Assembly: GCA_016721765.1 (NCBI GenBank)
Contig: JADKHO010000001.1
Location: forward strand, 1,042,001 to 1,106,000
DNA length: 64,000 nt
Direction: 5' to 3'
Origin: Bacteroidota bacterium
GTDB lineage: Bacteria; Bacteroidota; Bacteroidia; UBA4408
In this document: positions 10,337 through 19,100 of the stretch, piece after piece
How the letters are laid out: each line of letters opens with the position of its first letter
Position numbering within the stretch: position 1 is the first letter of the stretch
Translations under genes and position numbers: made by a program
The notes under the pieces: generated by a model
What the model was told of the DNA's origin: nothing
Seen by the model: the letters and a program-made list of their open reading frames with translations, nothing else
Databases searched by the model: none

Positions 10337-11305
10337 ATGAAATCAATCCTTAACCAACACCGGCTTACTGTGCTGCTTTTTCAGAGCAGAAAACTTTTTC
10401 TAGCCCTCCTGCTCTTATGCGGAGTAGCAGAAACAAAAGCGCAGCAGGATATTATGATTAGTCAATATATGTTTAATGGCTTATTCGTAAATCCCGGATA
10501 TGCCGGTAGCCATAAATACTATAGTGCAAGTCTTATTCACCGTCGACAATGGGAGGGTTTTAGCGGGGCACCAAAAACAAGCATAGTTTCATTGGATGGA
10601 CCAATTAAGGACCGACACATGGGAATTGGGGGAATTATTGCCCACGATAAAATTGGGGTCACCAAACAAACCGATTTATTAGCAACCTATTCTTACTACA
10701 TTAAGTTGGGTCCCGGAAAATTATCTTTCGGTGCAAAAGGAGGAGTTTCAAACTACACCTCTACTGTTTCTGACCTAACTGTTTGGGATCAAGACGATAA
10801 AGTTTTCGCCAACAATAAAAAAAGTGCATGGCTTCCTAAATTCGGTGCCGGCGCATATTATTACACACAAAAATTGTATGCAGGCATTGCAATTCCCACC
10901 TTGCTTGCGTATGATTCTCAAAATAATTTCAACTTGGACGTTACAAAATCTTCCTTTGTTAGACGACATTATTTTATCAATGCCGGATACGTTTTTTCAG
11001 TTAATGACCAAGTAAAAATTAAGCCCTCTGTGCTATTAAAATATCAAAAAGCTGCTCCTCTGGAAGGGGATATAAATGTAAATGTATTTTTAAATGACAT
11101 ATTTTGTATAGGTGCCTCCTACCGAACCGGAGACGCTATTTTGGCTATTGTTGAATATCAAATTAACAATCGTTTCAGAGTGGGTTACTCTTTCGACTAT
11201 ACCACCTCTAAACTGAGTAAATTTAACTCAGGCTCTCACGAGATTATGCTCTCTTATGACTTTGGTGAAGACATCATAAAAATGAAAACCCCGCGCTATT
11301 TCTAA
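10337..11305 (+). CDS. PorP/SprF family type IX secretion outer membrane protein
   Basis: A 322-residue protein with a signal peptide ending near T-K-A-Q-Q, then the family's opening I-M-I-S-Q-Y-M-F-N-G-L-F-V-N-P-G-Y-A-G. Alternating strands typical of a small beta-barrel follow. The family (PorP in Porphyromonas, SprF in Flavobacterium) works in the outer membrane with T9SS. SprF is needed for SprB export. Only 40 bases separate it from the adhesin stop, with no terminator between, so co-transcription is likely. The length is usual for the family. The family call is firm; that its cargo is the upstream adhesin is inferred from position. Confidence 0.9.
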   Translation: MKSILNQHRLTVLLFQSRKLFLALLLLCGVAETKAQQDIMISQYMFNGLFVNPGYAGSHKYYSASLIHRRQWEGFSGAPKTSIVSLDGPIKDRHMGIGGIIAHDKIGVTKQTDLLATYSYYIKLGPGKLSFGAKGGVSNYTSTVSDLTVWDQDDKVFANNKKSAWLPKFGAGAYYYTQKLYAGIAIPTLLAYDSQNNFNLDVTKSSFVRRHYFINAGYVFSVNDQVKIKPSVLLKYQKAAPLEGDINVNVFLNDIFCIGASYRTGDAILAIVEYQINNRFRVGYSFDYTTSKLSKFNSGSHEIMLSYDFGEDIIKMKTPRYF

Positions 11306-11317
11306 TTATTATTTCCT

Positions 11318-13219
11318 ATGAAGAAAACACTCAGCTTACTAATTCCCTGCCTATTCATTGCTATATTATGGAGCGGATGTACTGCTTACTACCTTAAAAA
11401 AGCCAACCGCGAATACGAGTCGTTTAATTATGTTTCGGCAATCGATGGTTACAAAAAAGTACTGAAATCGAAAGTCACGGACGAAGCACAAATTCGCCTT
11501 GCAGATAGCTATCGCCAAATAAATAAATCAGACAAGGCAGAAGAAGTGTATGCAGAAGTAGTGAAAATTAAAGGAGTGGATCCAATCAATTATTTGTATT
11601 ACGCCAAAGCATTGATAAATAATGGAAAACGTGACGCCGCAAAACCGTGGTTGGATAAATATATTTCTTTAAAACCAGATGACAAAACTGCACAAGCAAT
11701 GCGAGATGCCAACAACAATCCCGCTTCTATAACATCTGAAGAGGGTTTATTTAAAATTGATATGGCAAGCATTGATGGGCTTACCTCCTGTTTTGGTGCA
11801 TTAGAAAGAAAGGATGAAGTAATTTTTTCAGGACAAACTTCGGTAGGAATTGGTGGAAAAAAAGATGAATGGTCAGGCGAGTCCTACTACGATATTTATA
11901 CATCCAAAAAATCAGGAACTACCTGGAGTAAACCACAAGGAATTGAAGGAGATGTAAATGGCATATATCATGAAGGCCCAGCTACGTTTAACAAAACTGG
12001 TGATGAAATGTACTTTACAAGAAGCAATTACTTTAAAAAGAAATTGAAGGCAAGCAGCAAAAGTGAAAACAACCTCAAAATATTTAAAGCCAAATTGGTA
12101 AACGGTAAGTGGGAAGGCAATGAAGAAATGCCATTTAACAGTGATGAATATTCTGTTGGGCACCCTTCCTTATCTGCCGATGGAAAAACGCTTTATTTTA
12201 CAAGCGATATGCCTGGTGGGAAAGGCAGTTCAGATATTTACTTTAGTAAATGGGAGGGGGCTAAATGGAGCAAACCTGAAAATATGGGACCCGAAATAAA
12301 TACTTCTGGAAAAGAGTCCTTTCCATACGTGCATGATGAAGACAGTTCTTTTTATTTTTCATCCGATGGAAACTTGAGTTTAGGTGGTTTAGATATTTTT
12401 AAATGCAAATGGGATGGTAGTCATTGGAGCAATCCCGAAAATATTAAAGCACCCCTCAACTCACAAAAAGACGATTTCGCACTATCCATTAAATCAGACG
12501 GAAAAGGTGGTTACCTATCAAGCAACAGAGGCGGAGAGGATAGAATTTATGAATGGGCACCGATTCCACCGGTTGAGCCTGTTTACACTACAGAAGGTGT
12601 TATTACAGATAAGGCAACCGGAAAGCCGTTACCGGGAGCAAAAGTGGTATTTAAAAATATGGACGAAGGAACCGAAGAGTTTGTAATTGCCGATGAAAAC
12701 GGAAAATATAAATATACCATCAAGCCAAATACACATTACGATATTGTAGCATCTAAGGACCTGTATTTTGTTAAGAAGGACAAAGTGTTTGTGCCAAAAT
12801 CAAAACTAGGAGAAAGCATAACAAAGGACCTTGCTCTAGAGCCTATTATTATCGACAAACCAATTGTAATTGAGAATATTTACTACGATGTTGCAAAATG
12901 GGACATCCGTCCTGAAGCCGCATTAGAGCTCGATAAACTGGTGCAATTCCTAAAAGATAATGCTAAAATTAATATCGAATTAAGCTCTCATACCGATTGT
13001 CGCGCCTCAAATCAATACAACCTAACCCTTTCGGAAAAAAGAGCAAAATCTGCTGTCGATTACCTAATTAGTAAAGGTATTGAAGCGGCTCGTTTGAAAG
13101 CTAAGGGATACGGTGAAACCAAGCTGCTAAACAAGTGTGCCGACGGAGTTACCTGTACCGATGAAGAACACCAAATGAACCGCAGAACTGAAATAAAGGT
13201 TCTTAAAATTACAGGATAA
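11318..13219 (+). CDS. PorE-like OmpA/PD40/TPR lipoprotein
   Basis: A 633-residue protein starting 12 bases after the PorP/SprF gene. It has a lipoprotein-type signal (L-W-S-G-C, Cys about 21), TPR-like helices (about 25-125) and a PD40/WD40-like beta-propeller (about 165-410; S-A-D-G-K-T-L-Y-F-T-S-D and similar blades). A carboxypeptidase-regulatory-like fold (about 425-510) and an OmpA C-terminal peptidoglycan-binding domain (about 520-633; S-S-H-T-D-C-R-A-S then L-S-E-K-R-A) follow. This TPR-propeller-CRD-OmpA order is that described for PorE of the T9SS, which ties the secretion machinery to peptidoglycan. A second protein of the same layout is encoded at 30249-32297, so which one is the true PorE is open. 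Confidence 0.85.
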   Translation: MKKTLSLLIPCLFIAILWSGCTAYYLKKANREYESFNYVSAIDGYKKVLKSKVTDEAQIRLADSYRQINKSDKAEEVYAEVVKIKGVDPINYLYYAKALINNGKRDAAKPWLDKYISLKPDDKTAQAMRDANNNPASITSEEGLFKIDMASIDGLTSCFGALERKDEVIFSGQTSVGIGGKKDEWSGESYYDIYTSKKSGTTWSKPQGIEGDVNGIYHEGPATFNKTGDEMYFTRSNYFKKKLKASSKSENNLKIFKAKLVNGKWEGNEEMPFNSDEYSVGHPSLSADGKTLYFTSDMPGGKGSSDIYFSKWEGAKWSKPENMGPEINTSGKESFPYVHDEDSSFYFSSDGNLSLGGLDIFKCKWDGSHWSNPENIKAPLNSQKDDFALSIKSDGKGGYLSSNRGGEDRIYEWAPIPPVEPVYTTEGVITDKATGKPLPGAKVVFKNMDEGTEEFVIADENGKYKYTIKPNTHYDIVASKDLYFVKKDKVFVPKSKLGESITKDLALEPIIIDKPIVIENIYYDVAKWDIRPEAALELDKLVQFLKDNAKINIELSSHTDCRASNQYNLTLSEKRAKSAVDYLISKGIEAARLKAKGYGETKLLNKCADGVTCTDEEHQMNRRTEIKVLKITG

Positions 13220-13240
13220 TCGGTCAAAAAATTATACTAG

Positions 13241-13329
13241 TTCCAAGCGTTGACGCTTGAAACAAAAACAAGGTTGTTTCAAGCGTCAACGCTTGGAATG
13301 AAAACATCTGCACGCTTGGAATGAAAACA
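13241..13329. repeat. Nested palindrome with adjoining direct repeat
   Basis: Bases 13241-13265 are the perfect reverse complement of 13274-13298 (25-bp arms, 8-base loop). Each arm contains its own palindrome, CAAGCGT-TG-ACGCTTG. The outer end repeats directly: ACGCTTGGAATGAAAACA at 13289-13306 recurs at 13312-13329. It lies between the PorE-like gene and the Rim-like module and could serve as a terminator, although neither arm is followed by a clean T run. It looks like a REP-type mobile or structural element. Confidence 0.8.
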
Positions 13330-13370
13330 CCTTAAATTCTTTTTATTATTTTGCATGAAAATAAATTCAT

Positions 13371-13814
13371 GTGGCAACAAAATCCATCCAAGTAATTGGA
13401 AGAAGAGAAAAGATTTCATTTCCCGAGTTAGAACTTAAGGATGTAACCGCAAAAATAGATACAGGTGCCTATACTGCTGCCTTGCATTGCAGTAAAATTT
13501 GGACCGAAGAAAATGAAAAGGGAACTTTGCTTTGCTTCAAACTGCTCGACGAATCACATCCTAATTACAATCAAAGAACCTATTGTTTTGAAATTTTTGG
13601 AAAGCGAAAAATTAAAAACTCAAGTGGTGTTTTCGAAAGTCGATTCACAATTAAAACACCGATAAAAATCGGAAGAAAAAAAATTCAAGCCAGCATTTCG
13701 CTCACCGATAGAGGAGGAATGAAATATCCTGTTTTGATTGGCCGCAAGCTTCTGAATAAGCGATTTGTTGTAGATGTTTCTCAACTGAACCGGCTTGAAA
13801 AAAAAATCAAATAA
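13371..13814 (+). CDS. RimB-type retropepsin-like protease (ATP-dependent zinc protease family)
   Basis: A 147-residue cytosolic protein beginning with GTG; the ATG two bases upstream is out of frame and soon closed. It carries an aspartic-protease signature K-I-D-T-G-A-Y-T (Asp30), then A-L-H-C, and a late P-V-L-I-G-R-K-L-L segment. These match the family annotated as ATP-dependent zinc protease (PF05618/COG4067), which includes RimB of pseudomonads. RimB acts with RimK on glutamate tails of ribosomal protein S6. Here it precedes a RimK-type ligase by 120 bases. The family is well supported; the substrate is not known. Confidence 0.85.
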   Translation: MATKSIQVIGRREKISFPELELKDVTAKIDTGAYTAALHCSKIWTEENEKGTLLCFKLLDESHPNYNQRTYCFEIFGKRKIKNSSGVFESRFTIKTPIKIGRKKIQASISLTDRGGMKYPVLIGRKLLNKRFVVDVSQLNRLEKKIK

Positions 13815-13934
13815 TTTTTATTTGTAAAATCGATTGTGTTATTTTATCGAGCATTCCTTATGGAGATAATGAGTTGTCATACAAAAAATCTAAACATACA
13901 TTCGGCTCAGTTTTAAAAGAGAGAAATACAGCTA

Positions 13935-14834
13935 ATGAAAATAGCAATATTATCGCGTAATGCAGAATTATACTCTACCAAACGAATTGTTGCAGCAGGA
14001 CAATTGCGTGGGCACGAAATGCTTGTTATCGATCACCTCAAATGCATGCTGGTGATTGAAAAGGGAAAGGCAAAAGTATTTTACAAAAACGAAGAAATTA
14101 TTGGTGTCGATGCCATCATTCCTCGCATTGGTGCTTCTGTTACTTTTTATGGTGCAGCGGTAGTGCGGCAGTTTGAAATGATGAAAGTGTTTACAGCCAC
14201 CGAATCACAAGCCTTAGTGCGTAGTCGTGATAAGTTGCGCAGCTTGCAATTGTTGGCTCGTGCAGGAGTAGGAATGCCTAAAACAGCTTTCGCATCCTCT
14301 GCTAAAAACATTGATTTAATATTAGAGGAAATTGGGGGTTTGCCAGTTGTGATAAAGCTTTTGGAAGGAACGCAAGGTATTGGTGTGGTGCTGGCAGAAA
14401 CGTATAATTCTGCAAAATCAATGTTTGAAGCTTTTCTGGATTTGGATGCAAATATTTTGGTGCAGGAATTTATAAAAGAAGCAAATGGTGCGGATTTACG
14501 GGTGTTTATAGTAGATGGAGAAGTGGTGGGAGCCATGCGACGACAAGGAAAATCCGATGAATTTAGGAGTAACTTACACCGCGGCGGAGTGGCACAACTG
14601 GTGAAACTCAGCAAAGAGGAAAAGCGTACCGCTTTAAAATGTGTAAAAAAATTGGGCCTTTCCATTGCCGGTGTCGATATGCTGCAGAGCAAGCGTGGCC
14701 CGCTGGTGTTGGAAGTTAACTCTTCGCCGGGACTCGAAGGAATTGAAGGCGCAACAAAAGCAGACATCGCCGGAAAAATAATTGAATACGTAGAGCGAAA
14801 TGTAAATATTCATCATTCTGAAAAGCCTTTATGA
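13935..14834 (+). CDS. rimK: RimK-family alpha-L-glutamate ligase (ATP-grasp)
   Basis: A 299-residue ATP-grasp enzyme. It has an N-terminal pre-grasp domain (M-K-I-A-I-L-S-R-N), an R-S-R-D-K-L segment, an ATP-binding lysine region V-V-I-K-L-L-E-G-T-Q-G-I-G-V, and a metal-binding end E-V-N-S-S-P-G-L-E-G-I-E. RimK adds glutamate residues to the C terminus of ribosomal protein S6 in E. coli. Other members ligate other amino acids, so the acceptor here is inferred. The length is typical. The stop overlaps the next start by four bases (ATGA), which indicates translational coupling with the amidohydrolase that follows. Confidence 0.88.
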   Translation: MKIAILSRNAELYSTKRIVAAGQLRGHEMLVIDHLKCMLVIEKGKAKVFYKNEEIIGVDAIIPRIGASVTFYGAAVVRQFEMMKVFTATESQALVRSRDKLRSLQLLARAGVGMPKTAFASSAKNIDLILEEIGGLPVVIKLLEGTQGIGVVLAETYNSAKSMFEAFLDLDANILVQEFIKEANGADLRVFIVDGEVVGAMRRQGKSDEFRSNLHRGGVAQLVKLSKEEKRTALKCVKKLGLSIAGVDMLQSKRGPLVLEVNSSPGLEGIEGATKADIAGKIIEYVERNVNIHHSEKPL

Positions 14835-15787
14835 AAGATACGGAAGCACTTGAAATTTGCGGAAAAGTAATTCAACCGGGTGAGAGCCTTCACTTTAATT
14901 TAACCAGTTATCGCCTTCCCATTTCCGATATGTTAGACACACCGGTATATGTGTTCCGATCCTTAAAACCCGGACCCATTGTGCTTTTGCAAGGCGGCAT
15001 GCATGGCAATGAAACCAACGGAGTTGAAATTGTGCGTCAATTGGTAAGTCGACACGGAATTAAAAATCCCATTATGGGGACAATCATCGCCATTCCCATT
15101 TTAAACATTGCAGGCTTCATCGCAGGTACACGCGATCTGCCCGATGGGCGCGACCTCAATCGTTGTTTTCCGGGAAGTAAAAATGGATCCTTGGGCAGCA
15201 GAATCGCTTACAGTTTAACCAAAGAAATTTTGTCTCAAATTGACCTGGGTATTGATTTTCATACCGGTGGCGAAAAAATAAATAATTACCCGCAGTTGCG
15301 CTGCAGTTTTGAAGATGCACTTGCATTGGAATACGCCAAAGTGTTTCACCCTCCCTTTATTTTAAACTCACCTTATCGCGATAAATCTTTCCGCAGAGAA
15401 GCCGCAAAAAACAACAAACCTATTTTGGTTTATGAAGCCGGTGAATCCCTCCGATTTACGAAGCTCGCAGTAGAACAAGGCGTGCAGGGAACACTTCGCT
15501 TGCTGAATCATTTAGGAGTTTGTTCCATTCCTGTTCCAAAAGTAGACCACACCATTATTTTAAGCAGTACTTCCTGGATTCGAGCCCGAAAAGCAGGCCT
15601 TTTTCGCACCACAAAAAAGTATGGTTCTTACATCGAAAAAGATGAAATCATAGGCACCATTTCCGACCCTTACGGAGAAAAGGAATATGACTTAAAAGCA
15701 CCGGCAGATGGGTTCTTAATAGCCATCAACAACAAACCTGTAGTAAACGAAGGTGATGCCCTCATCCATGTAGGCATCGAAAAGTAA
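14831..15787 (+). CDS. Succinylglutamate desuccinylase/aspartoacylase family zinc hydrolase
   Basis: A 318-residue M14-type zinc hydrolase (COG3608). Zinc ligands are visible in H-G-N-E-T-N-G (His58, Glu61) and in D-F-H-T-G-G (His144); a D-L-N-R-C-F-P-G motif lies between. The C-terminal part resembles a lipoyl/barrel-like domain (I-I-G-T-I-S-D-P-Y-G, A-P-A-D-G). Relatives remove acyl groups from amino acids (AstE, aspartoacylase). Its overlap with rimK and closeness to the RimB-like protease suggest it trims or matures a RimK-type product, or recycles an acyl-amino acid. That role is inference. Confidence 0.8.
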   Translation: MKDTEALEICGKVIQPGESLHFNLTSYRLPISDMLDTPVYVFRSLKPGPIVLLQGGMHGNETNGVEIVRQLVSRHGIKNPIMGTIIAIPILNIAGFIAGTRDLPDGRDLNRCFPGSKNGSLGSRIAYSLTKEILSQIDLGIDFHTGGEKINNYPQLRCSFEDALALEYAKVFHPPFILNSPYRDKSFRREAAKNNKPILVYEAGESLRFTKLAVEQGVQGTLRLLNHLGVCSIPVPKVDHTIILSSTSWIRARKAGLFRTTKKYGSYIEKDEIIGTISDPYGEKEYDLKAPADGFLIAINNKPVVNEGDALIHVGIEK

Positions 15788-15797
15788 TAAATGAGTT

Positions 15798-15886
15798 TAT
15801 CCCCCTCTGGAGAGGGGGCAGGGGAAGGCAAGCACCTAACACCTCCAAAAAATATATCCCCCTCCGGAGGGGGCTGGGGGAGGCAA
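15798..15886. repeat. Two copies of a CCCCCTCC-type palindromic repeat
   Basis: The first copy has CCCCCTCT-GG-AGAGGGGG at 15801-15818, followed by CAGGGGAAGGC. The second has the perfect palindrome CCCCCTCCGGAGGGGG at 15858-15873, followed by CTGGGGGAGGC. The two copies are in direct orientation about 57 bases apart. From memory, similar G-rich elements are common between genes in Bacteroidota. They contrast sharply with the surrounding A+T-rich DNA. Confidence 0.8.
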
Positions 15887-16070
15887 CCACATTAAATGCA
15901 ATCCCAAAGTATCTTTTAAAAAAAAATAAAACACCATAAGTAACCCCAAAACAAGTACTTGTCGGACTTGTTAACAAAAAACAGCCTTATGAACAAAAAA
16001 CACCACTCGCCGAAATAAAACGCATTTCAACGAATAAAAATTAATTGTAGGGCATATTCGACAAAATCGA

Positions 16071-16101
16071 TTTGTTTTTGTGAAATTGATTTCTAATTTT
16101 A
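16071..16101 (+). promoter_or_regulatory. Putative promoter of the giant type A cargo gene
   Basis: TTTG at 16071-16074, then 19 bases, then TAATTTTA at 16094-16101, one mismatch from TAnnTTTG. The start codon lies about 70 bases further on. Confidence 0.45.
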
Positions 16102-16172
16102 CCCACATCAATTTTTAGGTATTGTATATCCCTTAATCATTTTCAACTTAATATTAACTTAACTTAACAAAC

Positions 16173-19100
16173 ATGAACAACCACTACAAATCAGTGAGAG
16201 CCTCAGTCACACGATGGCTCATGAGTCTGGCGGTACTGACGGTACTCTGGACAACGAATGCGTATGCTTTGATTCCCGTAACAGTAAGCGGAACTGCAGT
16301 AACCAGCCCAGCGTTGTCGGGTAGTTACACAGATTTAGCAACTGCTCTTTCGGCGGTGAATGCAATTAACTCTTACAGTACACCAGGAACAATTATCTTG
16401 ACATGTACCGGTGGAAATTCAGAAACAGCTCCGGCTACTGGTTTTTTTATTGGAAGTGCATCTTTAAATCCATTATTAAGTGCAACCAATACAATTACCC
16501 TTGTTGCCTCAGGTGGTGCAGTAACCATTAATGCAGGTGTGGGAACAGTAACTCCGACAAGTGCAACACCAGACGGTATGTTTAGTTTACGTGGTGCAGA
16601 TTTTGTTACCATTGATGGCTTAACATTTACAGATGGTAACGCAGCCAACCCAGCAACAATGGAATTTGGAATTGCCCTCTTTAAAGGAGGAGCAGCTGAC
16701 GGTTGTAACAACAATACCATTCAGAACTGTACTATTAACATGCAAAGAATAAACAATGCTACAGGCACTTCACCAATGGTGGAAGGTGCTGTTGGTATTT
16801 TGGTAATTAACTCTACTGCAACTGCAGCTACTACGGTTTTAACTCCAACTAATGGAGGTACATTAGCCAACAACGGAACAAACTCCGGTAATAAATTTTA
16901 TACCAATACAATTAATTCCGGAAACTACGGTATTGCCTTAAGTGGATTTGCTGCTTCAGCAGGTACTGGACCTGCTCCAAATGCTGCAACTTTTTTGGGT
17001 GACTTAGGAAATGACTTGGGAGGTACAGCCTTAGGAACAGGAAACACAATCTTAAATTTTGGTGGAGGCGCTGCAGCTAACCCTTCTGCAGGTATTAGAG
17101 CCAACCAACAATGGAGCATTAATATTCGCTTTAATACTGTAAACAATAATAATGGCTCTGGCGTTAACCATGCTACTACCTTTAGAGGTATTTATACTCA
17201 AGCCGGCGCATCAGGAAACGCTACAATAAGTGACAACATTGTTACACTTCAAAGTGGTGCAACTACCAGTGCAATGAATGCTTTGGAAAATGCAATAGGT
17301 AGTACGGCAGCAGCCAACACAATTAACATCAACAATAACACTATTCGTTTGGCTTATACTACTGCGACTTCCGGAGTTATGTCTGCCATAACCAATAGCT
17401 CAACAGCTGCCACCGTTAATATTAATAACAATAATATACAAGGTGTTCCTGCAACAAACTATCCTTCAACGGGTACCATTGCTGTAATTGTAGGTGGTAG
17501 CCCTGGAGGACCATTAAATATTACAAATAACACCGTTTCAAACTTTACTATGACCGGCGCATCCGGAACTCTTAGAGCTATTACCGCTTCAACCCCAACC
17601 GGCTTATACACGGTTACAGGAAATACAGTTGAGAATCTAAGCTATACCTTGGCAGCATCAACAGGAAGCATCACGGGTATTTATAATTTGGCTAGCGCAA
17701 CACTTCAAAACGTAAATTCAAACATCATACGAAATTTCTCAACGCCAACTACGGGAACCTTAAACGGAATTCAAAACAATACGGTAGGAGGAACTTTTCA
17801 ATGTAAAAACAATCAAATTTATAATTTCTCTACAACTGCCGGTGGTGCCGGTGGTTTTAGTGCTAATGGTATTACCTGGTCAAACGCAACTTGCGACCTG
17901 AGCAATAATATTATTTATTCCATAAACAGCACTGGAACTACAGGCGGTACAGGCGGTACTATTAACGGTATTACACACTCCGGTGCTGCAACCGTTAGTG
18001 GAAATGCCATTTATAATCTGTCATCTAATAGTACCAATGCTGTTATCACAGGCTTAACAGTAGCTGCAACAGGGACAAATAATATTAGGAATAACATTAT
18101 CGGTGATTTGAGAGCCCCATTCTCCACAGGGAATATTGCAATTAGCGGAATCTTAGTTTCCAGTGGTACTACCAATAATATTTACCATAATACTGTAAAT
18201 CTTGCTGCAACTACTTCCAGTGCAACTACATTTGGTTCTAGCGCAATTTATTTCAGCAGTTCATCACCTGTAAACAATTTGAAGAACAATATATTTGTGA
18301 ATACTTCAAACCCTGGACCAACAGGTGGATTTACAGCTGCAATTCGTTACACGATTGCACCTACAACTACTAACTTCCCAATTGCAAACAACAATAACTT
18401 TTACTATGCAGGAGCTGCAGCCGCAAACAGAGTAATTTATTGCGAAGGTAGTAGTGCTGCCCCTACAAATGGACAGCAAACCATTGCTAACTATAAAACC
18501 TACATCAGCACCACGCTTCCTGCTGCGGGCCGCGAAGGTTCATCGGTTTCAGAAGTTCCAAACTGGGCTTCTACAACCGGATCAAACCCAATTACAAATT
18601 TCTTGCAATACAACACAGGGGTTGCTACTCAAGCTGAACAAGGTGGAGCCTTAGGTACTGGTATTACAACCGACTACACTGGAACAACAGTGCGTTGCCC
18701 TGGTGGCGGATGCCCTGGAACAACAGCTACTCCGGATATGGGAGCTTGGGAATTAAACGGACTTTTAGCTGACTTTTCAGCTCCGGTAATTACCTATACT
18801 ACTTTGGCGAATACCGATTGTTTTACTGACAGAACGCTATCCGCAACTATTTCAGATGCTAGTTTAGTTAATACAACACTTGGAACAAAACCACGTTTGT
18901 ATTACAAAAAATCAACAAATGCAAATACTTATGTAGATAATACAAATGGTACAGATGGATGGAAATATGTAGAAGCAACAAATGCCTCGTCGCCTTTTTC
19001 TTTTACAACAAATTACTCCTTGCTATTTGGAGGATCACCAATTTTAACAGACGTGATTCAATATTTTGTGGTAGCACAAGATTTAGCTGGCACCCCTAAT

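Larger units (their letters stand above)
15788..16172. other. Intergenic region with G/C-rich repeats and a putative promoter
   Basis: It holds two copies of a CCCCCTC-type palindromic repeat (listed separately), then A+T-rich DNA with a promoter candidate at 16071-16101 in front of the giant cargo gene. I see no ORF or RNA gene in it. Confidence 0.6.

Noticed and set aside
14147..14767. 206-codon minus-strand ORF opposite rimK
   Set aside because: rimK is full-length with all ATP-grasp motifs and coupled to its neighbour. The antisense frame has no recognisable feature.
15798..15886. CRISPR-like spacing of repeats
   Set aside because: Only two copies, not identical, G-rich and palindromic, with no cas gene. 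A REP-like repeat fits better.
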